Assembly (NCBI GenBank): GCA_934140005.1
Contig: CAKPBB010000001.1
Span: 1-64,000, forward strand
Origin: an uncultured Clostridia bacterium
Lineage (GTDB): Bacteria; Bacillota; Clostridia; TANB77; CAG-508
Reading direction: 5' to 3'
Length of the DNA stretch: 64,000 nucleotides
Under the pieces are notes generated by a model. That model did not search any database, had not been told where the DNA came from, and saw only the letters and a program-made list of their open reading frames with translations. A program made the position numbers and the translations under genes. Of the stretch, positions 36,978 to 46,229 are shown piece after piece; within the stretch, counting starts at the first letter, position 1, and every line of letters starts with the position of its first letter.

Positions 36978-38867
36978 TTACATTTTACAAATATTATATT
37001 TTATTCCAACTTTATCTAATGCTTCTTTTTCTCTATCTGAACAAGTAAAAATTAATATTTGATATTCTGAATATTCTTCTTTAATATATTGCAAAATATT
37101 ACATAATCTTTCATCATCAAAATATGCAAAAGTTTCATCTAATATAATTGGCATTTTTTCATTACTTATTTCTGATAGAGCACTTAATCGTAATGCTAAA
37201 TACATTTGATCTATTGTTCCAGTACTTAATCTATTGATTGGTAAATATTCACCAGTTTCAACTTCAGCAACTAGTCCATCTATATCATTCAATTTTACAT
37301 TAACATATTTGCTATTTGAAATTGTTTTTATTGTATTTCCAAGGTTTTTAGTAAATTTTGGACTAATGCTTTGTTTTACTTCTTCATATGCTGATTGTAA
37401 ACATTCTTTTGCAAGTTCAAAGGAATTATTAAGTTTCAATAAATTATCTCTTTCTGAAACAGCTATTTCTATCTCTTCTTCTACCTGTGTACATTCTTCT
37501 ATTTGTGTATTTAAGCTCTCTATATCACTTCTTATTGTATGTAACTTAAATTCTAATGTATGAATTCGATTTTCATTATCTTCAAGCTCTTGACTTATTT
37601 CTTCATATGAATATTCTAAAGCTTCTAATACATAATTTGCATTTACTTTGCTGATATATTCTTTTTTAAGCTTATCTTTATTTGCCTCAATTTCATTCAT
37701 TAGATCATTGTATTTTTGCTCGTATTCTTTCTTTTTATTTTCTTTTGTTTCTGTCAATATTTTTATTTCTTTTGAAATATTATTTCTTATATCAGATAAT
37801 TCATCTATTTTTGCTTTAATCTCTTTTTGGTTTTTAATATTTTTAAAAACGGCTATTCCTATACAAATTATAACAGGAATTAAACAGATAGCACTATAAA
37901 CTACATTTCTCAATAAAATATATAAAGCAATTCCTAATATTACAAAAATAACTGAAACAATATAATATGGTATAAAATTAATTTTTTTCTTTTTTATATT
38001 ACTTTCAGCATTTTCATCAATTTTTTCATTTAAAAATTCTATCTTTTCTTCATATTCTTTTTCTAAATTTTTATTAACATTTACTTCAGCAATTTTAATT
38101 CTATTATTTTCACAATTTGATTTCAAGTTTTTTAAGAAATTATTCTTTTCTTTCTCTTCAATTAACTCTTTTTCAGATGTGTCTTTTGAAGAAATACTAT
38201 TTTGCATAGTATCAATTGTATTTTGTAATGCTTTTCTCTTTACATTTAATTCATTTATTTTATTTGTTATTATATTTAATGGTCTTTGACTACTTCTCTC
38301 TGTACCAACTTTTTCAATTTGCATTTTAGACAATCTATCAAAAGACTTTTTATATGAAATATTGTCATCTCCAGTTGAAGCCATATTACTAAGTTTTTGA
38401 ATTATTCCATTTTGTCCATTTTTACTTAATCTTGTTCCTTCTTGTTCAGATATTGCTGTGTTGAAAAATGTTTCTTCATCAATTCCAGTTTGTTCTGTAA
38501 AAAACTCTATTCCTCTTAATTTATCAATCTCAAAATCTTTTGAGATATCCTGCTGATTATTATCATATATAACTGGATTTTTCTTTTTAAAATCTCTATA
38601 AACTTCATATTGTTTGCCATCGTCTAATGTATACTGTATTTTCCCTGAAAATTCCTCTGTATGCCATGGTTTATATTTATCAAAATCAGATATTTCCTTC
38701 CCATTTTTATTCTTTGAAGCCCCATAAAACATACATGAAATAAATTTTAATAAACTTGATTTTCCAGCCTCATTATTTCCAGAAATTATATTTATGTTAT
38801 CATCAAGCTCAATTTCCTTTTGAGAAATTTTTCCAAAACCATTTATTTTTATTTTATTTATTTTCAA
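36978..38867 (-). CDS. SbcC/YhaN-like AAA ATPase with coiled coil
   Basis: A 629-residue SMC/SbcC-type protein. Walker A GNNEAGKSSLL lies at 30-40; long coiled coils span about 185-500 and are interrupted by two hydrophobic helices near 295-345. The C-terminal part has the signature LSTGTIDQMYLALRL and Walker B MPIILDETFAYFDDE. The layout, including the mid-protein membrane segments, is like Bacillus YhaN, the partner of the YhaO nuclease. Role: ATP-dependent DNA end processing or chromosome maintenance at the membrane. The start is a TTG behind GGAGGG, 14 bases after the YhaO-like gene. Confidence 0.85.
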   Translation of the reverse strand: MKINKIKINGFGKISQKEIELDDNINIISGNNEAGKSSLLKFISCMFYGASKNKNGKEISDFDKYKPWHTEEFSGKIQYTLDDGKQYEVYRDFKKKNPVIYDNNQQDISKDFEIDKLRGIEFFTEQTGIDEETFFNTAISEQEGTRLSKNGQNGIIQKLSNMASTGDDNISYKKSFDRLSKMQIEKVGTERSSQRPLNIITNKINELNVKRKALQNTIDTMQNSISSKDTSEKELIEEKEKNNFLKNLKSNCENNRIKIAEVNVNKNLEKEYEEKIEFLNEKIDENAESNIKKKKINFIPYYIVSVIFVILGIALYILLRNVVYSAICLIPVIICIGIAVFKNIKNQKEIKAKIDELSDIRNNISKEIKILTETKENKKKEYEQKYNDLMNEIEANKDKLKKEYISKVNANYVLEALEYSYEEISQELEDNENRIHTLEFKLHTIRSDIESLNTQIEECTQVEEEIEIAVSERDNLLKLNNSFELAKECLQSAYEEVKQSISPKFTKNLGNTIKTISNSKYVNVKLNDIDGLVAEVETGEYLPINRLSTGTIDQMYLALRLSALSEISNEKMPIILDETFAYFDDERLCNILQYIKEEYSEYQILIFTCSDREKEALDKVGIKYNICKM

Positions 38868-38881
38868 CCTTTGTATCCCTC

Positions 38882-39958
38882 CTACATGACTTCTAATCCT
38901 AATTCTATTGCTTTTTCAATTTCCTCTTGAGAATATTCACCATTTTCTGATTTTTCTAAAAGTTTTTTGATATATATTCCTCTCAAACTGTTCTCTTTTG
39001 ACAATTTTTCTATATCATATCCAATCTTTGTTTTATCTTTTACTTTAAGTACATTATTTTGATTCAACAATTTTAGTATATCATAAGTATTAATTTCAAA
39101 ATTTCTATTTCCTACAAGAATAATTTTATACATTACTTTTTCTTCTAAAGCCAAATTATTAATATACTCAACTAATTCTTCTTGTGTATTAAATTCATCA
39201 ATTTTCACTTCTAACTCTTGAAATTTTCTTTCATCTACTGGTACAAACTTAGTTGATAACTCTCCGTTTGCCAATTCTCCAACAACCATTCCATGTTCTC
39301 CAAGTTCATCAAATCCTAATGAAATTAAAGAACCAGGATATATTATTCTTCTTCCATTTTCAAAATTATTTTTATGTATATGCCCCAATGCACAATAATC
39401 AAATTTTAAATTTGCAAGATTAGATTCTAGAACAGCATTATAAGAAAAACCATCCTTGTCTTTTGCACCATTCAAATCACAATGCATTATTAAAAAATTA
39501 GTTTTTCCATTTAACTCTATGTGTTGCAAATTATCTATAGGAGATTCTTGTTCATAAAAGTCTGTAAAAGCTGAACCGTATATATTTACATTTTCATCTT
39601 CATATTTTTCAATTATTGATTTTTTAAATATATGAACATTTTCAGCAAAGTTATATGTTTCATATATAGAGTTTTTTATATATGGGTCATGATTCCCTGG
39701 TGTTATAAATATTTTAGTTTCTGGAATTTCCTTAAATAAGGAATTAATATAATCTATAGATGTTTTTCGAATATAATTTTCTTCGTATAAGTCTCCTGCT
39801 ATAAATAAGTAATCAACATTATTCTCTTTACAATATCCTATTACTTTTTTTATTGCATTTCTTTGCTCTAATCTTCTTATATTGCCTAAATTTCCTTTTT
39901 CACTTAAATTTGTAAATGGACTGTCTAAATGTAAGTCCGCTATATGTACAAATTTCAT
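38882..39958 (-). CDS. SbcD/YhaO-like DNA exonuclease (metallophosphoesterase)
   Basis: 358 residues. Mre11-type phosphoesterase motifs are DLHLDSPF near 8, AGDLYEE near 54, TPGNHD near 85, LIMHCD near 158 and LGHIHKN near 190. It forms the nuclease half of the complex with the YhaN-like ATPase encoded immediately downstream. The start MKFVHIADLHLD at 39958 is chosen because the conserved N-terminal strand begins there; a frame up to 39997 adds 13 residues without a ribosome site. Confidence 0.88.
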   Translation of the reverse strand: MKFVHIADLHLDSPFTNLSEKGNLGNIRRLEQRNAIKKVIGYCKENNVDYLFIAGDLYEENYIRKTSIDYINSLFKEIPETKIFITPGNHDPYIKNSIYETYNFAENVHIFKKSIIEKYEDENVNIYGSAFTDFYEQESPIDNLQHIELNGKTNFLIMHCDLNGAKDKDGFSYNAVLESNLANLKFDYCALGHIHKNNFENGRRIIYPGSLISLGFDELGEHGMVVGELANGELSTKFVPVDERKFQELEVKIDEFNTQEELVEYINNLALEEKVMYKIILVGNRNFEINTYDILKLLNQNNVLKVKDKTKIGYDIEKLSKENSLRGIYIKKLLEKSENGEYSQEEIEKAIELGLEVM

Positions 39959-40100
39959 TATTTTATTCACTTCTTTCTTTTGTTTTAGTATATTCAAACG
40001 TAAATTAATTTTCTAATGTAGTAAATTTTATCATACCTAATTTGTTCAGTCAATATTTTATGAAAATTTGTTCGTATATATTTCAAACTTTTTTCGCCAA

Positions 40101-40137
40101 AAAATAGCAAATGATAATTGATATCATTTGCTATTTT
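40101..40137 (-). terminator. Terminator of the VirD4-like operon
   Basis: AAAATAGCAAATGAT (40101-40115) pairs perfectly with ATCATTTGCTATTTT (40123-40137), with Ts on the minus strand. Confidence 0.85.
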
Positions 40138-40141
40138 AATA

Positions 40142-42175
40142 CTATTCGTCTATTGTTCCAAATAATTCATCAAATTTTGCTTCCAGCTCTTTTTGAATAT
40201 CTGTTAATTCTTCCTTATTGTTTTCCTCTGTATTCTTTTCCGTATTTGTATTTACAACTTCAGGTTTTTTGCTAGTTTCTTCTTTTTGTTCATTTTTCTC
40301 TTCAAACAAATCATCTAATGATTCCAAAGTTTGGGCTTTTCCACCATTTGAGTCTTGACCTTCTTCATATGGTTGATACGGATTATATTTTCTCCATACC
40401 CCTCTGTCAACTTGTATATCATTATGATCTGATTTATATCTATTAACTAATTTTCCCTCTGGATATTTAAAATAATAATATTTATTAGCTTTAATTGGCT
40501 TAATACCTTTTTCATAAATTATACAGATATCATTGTCCAATCTTCTTAATTCATCTGGTGTAAGTAAAGCTCTCGCCATAATTTGGTCTGATTCACTTTT
40601 TCCTTGTTTCCAATCTTCTCTATCTTTGTTTACAGAAACACTATCTCTTGAAATTGTCTTCTCACCTAATGCCTTAGAAAAGTATTCAACTGTTTTCTGT
40701 GAGTTTGAACCCAAGAACAAGTGAGTATCACAGTTACCCATTATTGTTTCGTGTGCTTCTTTATAAACTGCCTCTAATTGGTCTAAATTTTGTAAAATTA
40801 CACTAAATGAAATTTTTCTACTTCTAGATGTAGATATCTTCTTATCAAAATCTGGTATATGTCCGATATTTGCAAACTCATCAAGTATAAAGTATGTAGG
40901 AATTGGTAAAGCACCGCCATTTAAATCTGCAAAATCATATAATTGTTGTATCATCTGTGAGAAGAATATTGTAAGTAAGAAATCATATGCTGTATGTGTA
41001 TCTGATGAAATAACAAATACTGCTGTTTTAGTTTTACCAATTTCAGTAAAGTCAATTGTATCAGTAGAAGTAACTTCTGCTATTTCTCTTGAATCAAACT
41101 TACCTAATTTTGATTGTAAAGTTCCCAATACAGAGCCAAATGTCTTTTCTGGTAACATTTCAATATTTTTATAATACATTCTTGCTGGATGATCATAAGG
41201 TAATTGATTCATCAAGTTTGTAAGTAAATTATCTCCACCGTTATTATTAGCAGTTCTAACTAATTCTGAACAGCTAGCCAAACTTTGCTCCTCTGGTGGT
41301 CTTACTGCTTTTAAATAGTAAATCAATGCTTTCATTAGCATTTCTGCCATATCATCCCAAAATGGATCTGAACTTTTTCCTTCTCCTTGGCCTTTTACAA
41401 TTGTATTCGCAATAACGTCAACATCTATTTCGTTATTTATATGATGAAGTGGATTGTAGCCATCACTGTTTTGTGGGTGAACTAAGTTTAAAACCTTAAC
41501 AGCATATCCTTTTTCTTTAAAATATCCTGCTGTTTTATCATATAATTCTCCTTTTGGATCTGTAAATACATAAGAACCTAAAAGTTGAAGTGCATTTGGT
41601 ATAACATAAGAAGCAGATTTACCAGCACCAGAACCACCGACAACAAGAACATTAACATTTCCTCTTTTATCAACTGGCAAATAGTTCTTTTCTGCTAATA
41701 CAATACCTCTTGATTTGCTTAAAACTTTATATTGCTCACCGTTTTCACTCCAGTCACTAGATCCATGCTCAATATCATCATATTCATGCTTTGGAAATGC
41801 TTTTGCAATTCCAATTAAAACAAACAATCCATAAAAACCTAGAAAATATGGAAGTACATATCCGAACACTCTTCCATATCCATAGTTTCCTGCAATAGCT
41901 AATCCTAAAGCAGTCCAAGGTCTAGTAATATATACTCCTAATTGAGTTAGAAATATATCCCATGAAAATCCATCACCTGTTTTTTCTGGTATATCTTCTA
42001 AACCAATATTTAAATCCACTTTTAATTCTTCTGGTATACCATCAAATCCTTGTTTTATCGCAACACTAAAAGGTGCAATTGCCCATATTATTATTACTAA
42101 TACAAGTATTGCACTTACAATTAATTTCCCTTTTATTTTTGTTATTGCTCTTTTTAGTTTCTCAAAAAAACCCAT
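40142..42175 (-). CDS. VirD4/TraG-type coupling ATPase
   Basis: 677 residues. Two membrane segments near the N-terminus (about 17-38 and 105-125) precede an ATPase with Walker A VVGGSGAGKSASYV near 180, Walker B YFILDEFANIGHIPD near 425 and a Gln-containing motif VILQNLDQLEAVY. The C-terminus is a long acidic, low-complexity tail (about 590-677). VirD4-type proteins couple DNA or protein substrates to a type IV secretion channel. No relaxase, VirB4 or other T4SS component lies nearby; only two small genes of unknown function precede it in the operon. Whether it serves a distant element or has another job is open. Confidence 0.88.
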   Translation of the reverse strand: MGFFEKLKRAITKIKGKLIVSAILVLVIIIWAIAPFSVAIKQGFDGIPEELKVDLNIGLEDIPEKTGDGFSWDIFLTQLGVYITRPWTALGLAIAGNYGYGRVFGYVLPYFLGFYGLFVLIGIAKAFPKHEYDDIEHGSSDWSENGEQYKVLSKSRGIVLAEKNYLPVDKRGNVNVLVVGGSGAGKSASYVIPNALQLLGSYVFTDPKGELYDKTAGYFKEKGYAVKVLNLVHPQNSDGYNPLHHINNEIDVDVIANTIVKGQGEGKSSDPFWDDMAEMLMKALIYYLKAVRPPEEQSLASCSELVRTANNNGGDNLLTNLMNQLPYDHPARMYYKNIEMLPEKTFGSVLGTLQSKLGKFDSREIAEVTSTDTIDFTEIGKTKTAVFVISSDTHTAYDFLLTIFFSQMIQQLYDFADLNGGALPIPTYFILDEFANIGHIPDFDKKISTSRSRKISFSVILQNLDQLEAVYKEAHETIMGNCDTHLFLGSNSQKTVEYFSKALGEKTISRDSVSVNKDREDWKQGKSESDQIMARALLTPDELRRLDNDICIIYEKGIKPIKANKYYYFKYPEGKLVNRYKSDHNDIQVDRGVWRKYNPYQPYEEGQDSNGGKAQTLESLDDLFEEKNEQKEETSKKPEVVNTNTEKNTEENNKEELTDIQKELEAKFDELFGTIDE

Positions 42176-42227
42176 TTAATTCACCTTTTCTTAAGTAAAT
42201 TTTTTCAGTTTAAATTTTATTTATATC

Positions 42228-42629
42228 TTATTTTTCTAAACCACTATTATCTTCTTTTGCTCTATTTTCTTTTGCTTTATTAGCTTTTGCATTTTTTCTA
42301 TTATTTTTTACTTGTTCATTTTGTGGTCTTACAGGCATTGAAACATAATTTCCTTTTGCAATTTCATTTAAGTTTTGCTCTGCTGTATTTTCAACTTTTA
42401 CTATTCCTCCTGCATTATTAGAACCATTGCCTGATGTTCCACTTACAGTGTTTTCTTTATCTGGATCTATTATTAAAGGATCAGCTGATACAACTCTTAA
42501 ATCACCATATCCATTATTTTCATAAGCCTTTGTTACATCTTCATCTGTAACATGTTCAACTCTCATTTCATTTCCAGTCATTCTCTTTCCACTACCTTCA
42601 TTTGAAGGTCTAGCAGTATCTTCACTCAT
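42228..42629 (-). CDS. Unknown low-complexity protein in the VirD4-like operon
   Basis: 133 residues, polar and probably disordered: rich in Asn, Gly, Glu and Lys, with a lysine/alanine/glutamate-rich C-terminal third (KNNRKNAKANKAKEN). Not recognised. ATG at 42629 follows AAAGGGG at a good distance; a frame to 42647 abuts the previous stop codon. It lies between the 180-residue gene and the coupling ATPase and is presumably co-transcribed, so it may be an adaptor or substrate-recruiting factor (inference). Confidence 0.55.
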   Translation of the reverse strand: MSEDTARPSNEGSGKRMTGNEMRVEHVTDEDVTKAYENNGYGDLRVVSADPLIIDPDKENTVSGTSGNGSNNAGGIVKVENTAEQNLNEIAKGNYVSMPVRPQNEQVKNNRKNAKANKAKENRAKEDNSGLEK

Positions 42630-42647
42630 TATTAATTCCCCTTTCAA

Positions 42648-43190
42648 TTAAGAAAAATTACTTTTCTTATTATCTGATCTTACCTCAAAAGCAAAATACT
42701 TTTTATAAGGTTTTAATTTACATTTTCCTTTTACTTCCCTTGTTTCCTCATCAAAATATAAAATTGGCTTAATTTCTTCTGTTGTTTCTGGATCTATAAT
42801 TGATATTGGCCTCTTCATATTTGGAGTATAAGCAAATTCCTTATATTCTGTTGCTTCCTCATTATACAAGGTTTTAAAATTCATTGGTATTGGCTTTTTT
42901 GAAATCTTCACAACATCATAATCTAAAAAGCCCATATTTATTACTACTCTTTCTTTACCAAAAGATAGAATAACAAGAGGGTTTCCATCTGGTGCAGGAT
43001 TATCAACATAAAAAGTTTTTTTCTTTCTTTCTCCTACTATTTCCTCTGTAAATTCTAATCTCTCTACAGTATATTTTGGTGAAGTTTTTAAGTATTCTTT
43101 TTCAGTCCTGTTTACTTGGTAAATAACAGTACTGGTACCTTTTGGATCTGTTATACTAAAATACTTACCTTGTAAATTATCTTCTTCCAT
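42648..43190 (-). CDS. Unknown 180-residue protein heading the VirD4-like operon
   Basis: A soluble, beta-rich looking protein with evenly spaced charged strands (KYFSITDPKGTSTVIYQVN, ETREVKGKCKLKPYKKYFAF). There is no signal peptide or membrane helix. Not recognised. GAAGGGG precedes the ATG. It is followed within 20 bases by the low-complexity gene and then the coupling ATPase, which suggests a role with that ATPase. The 139 bases upstream up to the DnaJ-like gene show no feature other than AT-rich sequence. Confidence 0.6.
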   Translation of the reverse strand: MEEDNLQGKYFSITDPKGTSTVIYQVNRTEKEYLKTSPKYTVERLEFTEEIVGERKKKTFYVDNPAPDGNPLVILSFGKERVVINMGFLDYDVVKISKKPIPMNFKTLYNEEATEYKEFAYTPNMKRPISIIDPETTEEIKPILYFDEETREVKGKCKLKPYKKYFAFEVRSDNKKSNFS

Positions 43191-43329
43191 AAGTTATACA
43201 CCCCTTCATACATTTTTCAATGCGTTTTTTCCTTTGTATAAGTTTACTTTTTTATTATATCGCATGAAAACAGGATTGTCAACGCATTTGTTAAATTTAT
43301 GTCAACTATGCAATTGTTCGTTTTGTTTT

Positions 43330-44211
43330 TTATATATTTCTTGGATTATAATTTGAAATGCTTTCTAATTCTTTATATAATTCCTTTTCTTTATCTGTTA
43401 TATGTTTTGGTAGCATTATTTTTGCTTCTAGAAGTAAGTCTCCTCTACCACCTTTTCCATCTTTATAACCTTTATTCGGAATTGTTATTTTCTCTCCACT
43501 CTGTGTTCCTGCTGGTATATATACATTTATATCTTCGTTAATTCCATTAAAAGTAATCTTTGTACTCAAAGCTGCTTCCCATGGTGTTAGGTTTAAATAT
43601 GATTTTATATTATAACCTTCTAATATAAATTTATTATCATTTTTTATTTTTATCCTAATAAACAAATCTCCATTTTTTCCACCATTTTTTCCTGGTTTTC
43701 CTTGACCTATTAGTCTTACTTTCTCATTATGCTGTATTCCCGCTGGAACTTGGATTTTTAAAGTTTTCATACTGCCATCAACTGTTCTTAATGAAATCTT
43801 TTTTTCAGTTCCTCTAAAAGCTTCTTCTATTGAAATTTGAAGTTCGGTTTCAACATTTTCTCCCCTAGCTGGTTTTAATCCAGACTTCTTTATATTTTCA
43901 CATTCAGTAGTATTTCCAAATAATATATGAAAAATATCTGAATTATTTTTATTTTCTTCATATGTAGATGTAATTTTATTTCTTCCAATATTTCTATTCC
44001 AACTTCTATCATATTTTCTTTTTGAAACTGGTTGAGATAGCACTCTATAAGCTTCATTTATATCTTTAAATCTCTCTTCAAAATTCTTGTTTCCTACATT
44101 AACATCTGGATGATATTTTTTAGCTTGTTCTCTATAAGCATTTTTTATTTGTACATCACTTACTCTATTTGTATCTAAGCCCAAAATTTTATAGTAATCT
44201 TTGAAAATCAT
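43330..44211 (-). CDS. DnaJ-like co-chaperone without zinc finger (CbpA-type)
   Basis: 293 residues. An N-terminal J domain has YYKILGLD and the HPD motif in KKYHPDVN near 34. There is no Gly/Phe-rich block or CxxCxGxG zinc repeats. The two C-terminal substrate-binding barrels begin NVETELQISIEEAFRGTEK and include IQVPAGIQHNEKVRLIGQG and NVYIPAGTQSGEKI. This layout matches CbpA-class J proteins, which stimulate DnaK. GGAGG is present. A Spo0A-box-like sequence lies about 110 bases upstream. Confidence 0.9.
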   Translation of the reverse strand: MIFKDYYKILGLDTNRVSDVQIKNAYREQAKKYHPDVNVGNKNFEERFKDINEAYRVLSQPVSKRKYDRSWNRNIGRNKITSTYEENKNNSDIFHILFGNTTECENIKKSGLKPARGENVETELQISIEEAFRGTEKKISLRTVDGSMKTLKIQVPAGIQHNEKVRLIGQGKPGKNGGKNGDLFIRIKIKNDNKFILEGYNIKSYLNLTPWEAALSTKITFNGINEDINVYIPAGTQSGEKITIPNKGYKDGKGGRGDLLLEAKIMLPKHITDKEKELYKELESISNYNPRNI

Positions 44212-44336
44212 TTCAACATCCTCCGAACTTTTTCAAAATTCGAGTTTATTATATCATCTAACATTTTTTTTGTGAAGATTTTTCAAAATATTTTTTATTA
44301 TTATTTGTAAAAAGATTAGTTCGACAAATTTTGCAT

Positions 44337-44377
44337 AAAAAAACAAATAGGTTATCTAAGTTCCTATTTGTTTTTTT
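44337..44377 (-). terminator. Terminator of the murF-ddl-yqeK operon
   Basis: AAAAAAACAAATAGG (44337-44351) pairs perfectly with CCTATTTGTTTTTTT (44363-44377), just past the yqeK stop codon. Confidence 0.9.
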
Positions 44378-44388
44378 ATAATATATTT

Positions 44389-44949
44389 TTATTTGCATAA
44401 ATAATTATATGCTTTTACTGTATCTAGATGTAAAACCTTGCCTTCTGTTGTCTTTTCAGTAATTGTTTTTTTCAAACAATAAAGCATTGCTTTATCCAAA
44501 TCTTTTTGGCATAGATAATATAAGAAATCTGTGTCCTCAAAGTTTCTGTCTTTTCCTGTGAAATCCGCTAAATAAATAATCTTATCTAGTGTAGACATAT
44601 TAGCCTTTCCTGTTGTATGATATGCAATTGCTTCACAAATATCTTTATCTAATCCAAATTCTAATTCTGCTATTCTTGCACCTGCTTTTGCATGAATTAA
44701 ACCTGTATTTTCCTTTTCTATTTCATCTAATTCTACGCCTAATTTTTCAGCATTTGATATTCTAGATTCTTTTGGAACTTCTTTAGCAATATCATGCACT
44801 AGACCAGCAAGCTTAGCATTTTCAATATCGACATTATAAAGTTTTGCATATTCCATAGCTCTTTCCATAACACATACAGAATGATAAAACCTTTTTTCTG
44901 ATAATGTTGACTTTACTTTCTCATATATTTCATCATAACTTTTCATCAA
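44389..44949 (-). CDS. yqeK: YqeK-like HD-domain hydrolase
   Basis: 186 residues. HSVCVMERAMEYAKLY supplies the first His and LAGLVHDIAKEVP the HD motif near 48; AYHTTGKANMSTLDKIIYLAD completes the metal site. YqeK proteins are symmetrical Ap4A hydrolases, which split diadenosine tetraphosphate. Length is normal. Its ATG follows the ddl stop codon directly, so the two are translationally coupled. In many Bacillota yqeK sits beside nadD; here it does not. Confidence 0.88.
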   Translation of the reverse strand: MMKSYDEIYEKVKSTLSEKRFYHSVCVMERAMEYAKLYNVDIENAKLAGLVHDIAKEVPKESRISNAEKLGVELDEIEKENTGLIHAKAGARIAELEFGLDKDICEAIAYHTTGKANMSTLDKIIYLADFTGKDRNFEDTDFLYYLCQKDLDKAMLYCLKKTITEKTTEGKVLHLDTVKAYNYLCK

Positions 44950-46200
44950 TTATTTCTTTATAACCTTTGTACCTTTCATACCTTTTGTTCCCTTTGTACC
45001 ACCTTGCATTGCAAGAATATTTTGGTCATAAGAAAATGTTAGTTTTTCTCTTTCTCTATGTCTTTTTAAAGCTATATCTATAAGTTCATCAAGTTCTTGT
45101 TCAAAAGTTTTTCCAGTTGCTTCCCATAAATAATATGAAAGAGCTCCAGGAATTGTATTTATTTCATTTACATACACTTTATCAGTTTTTGTATCCATTA
45201 AGAAGTCTACTCTTGCAACACCACTACAACCTAAAACCTTAAAAGTTTCTTTAGTTAATCTTTGTATTTCATCTCTTTTTTCATTAGAAATGTCAGCAGG
45301 TAATTTTTTATCTGATACAGCCATTCCTTTTCCAGAAACCTTTGCTCCAGCAATACCTTTTGCACCACATTTAATTCCTTTTCCTGATTTTGAACCACCC
45401 ATATATTTATCTGCATAACTTAATATCTCATCAGAGAAAAATGGCTCTTCACAAACTGAAGTTTCACTTGTATCAATATTTCCAATAACAGAACAATTTA
45501 TTTCTTTTAGATTTTCTACTGCATTTTCTACAATTATTCTATCTGAAAATTCCATTGCAAACTCAATAGCTTCTACTAATTCAGTTTCATTTTTAGCTTT
45601 TTTAATTCCAACACTTGAACCTAAGTTTCCTGGTTTTACAATTACTGGGAATCTTAATTTTTCTTTTATTTCCTTTTTAATCTTTTCTTCATCTTTTATG
45701 TATTCCATACTAAAGAAAGAAACATAATCAACTACTGGAATTCCTGACTCTCTTAATACTTTTTTCATTAAAATTTTATCCATTCCAATACTTGAAGCCA
45801 TTATGTCTGGTCCTACATAAGGAATATCTAATAAATTTAAGAATCCAGCCAAAGTTCCATCTTCAACATTAGTACCATGAACTATAGGAAAAGCTACATC
45901 AATAGTATTTAAAACTCTTCTTCCTATAAATGGTGCTGGACATCTCATAACTTTTACACCTTTTCCATCATTTACAACACAAACCTTATAGCATCTTTTT
46001 AATAATACATCCATATTTTTGAAAGAATACAAATCTAACAAATCTTCACCTGTATACATTACACCTTGTTTAGATATGTAAATTGGCACAATTTCATATT
46101 TATCCGGATTTAGACTTGCTATCGCTTGGCTCATTGTTATAACTGAAATTTCATGTTCAACTGATTTTCCTCCAAAAAATACTCCAACTTTAATTTTCAT
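44950..46200 (-). CDS. ddl: D-alanine--D-alanine ligase with Gly/Lys-rich insertions
   Basis: 416 residues, longer than the usual 300-370. Core motifs are intact: FGGKSVEHEISV at 9-20, DVAFPIVHGTNVEDG near 118, FPVIVKPGNLGSSVGI near 195 and YVNEINTIPGALSYYLWE near 362. The enzyme joins two D-alanines for peptidoglycan. Two oddities: the loop that normally reads as a short GGKSKGMA-like segment is expanded with repeated SGKG/AKG units (about residues 268-300), and the C-terminus carries GGTKGTKGMKGTKVIKK. A murF-like gene is upstream and yqeK downstream. Confidence 0.92.
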   Translation of the reverse strand: MKIKVGVFFGGKSVEHEISVITMSQAIASLNPDKYEIVPIYISKQGVMYTGEDLLDLYSFKNMDVLLKRCYKVCVVNDGKGVKVMRCPAPFIGRRVLNTIDVAFPIVHGTNVEDGTLAGFLNLLDIPYVGPDIMASSIGMDKILMKKVLRESGIPVVDYVSFFSMEYIKDEEKIKKEIKEKLRFPVIVKPGNLGSSVGIKKAKNETELVEAIEFAMEFSDRIIVENAVENLKEINCSVIGNIDTSETSVCEEPFFSDEILSYADKYMGGSKSGKGIKCGAKGIAGAKVSGKGMAVSDKKLPADISNEKRDEIQRLTKETFKVLGCSGVARVDFLMDTKTDKVYVNEINTIPGALSYYLWEATGKTFEQELDELIDIALKRHREREKLTFSYDQNILAMQGGTKGTKGMKGTKVIKK

Positions 46201-46229
46201 TTATATCAATCCTTTCTTATTTCGTACTA

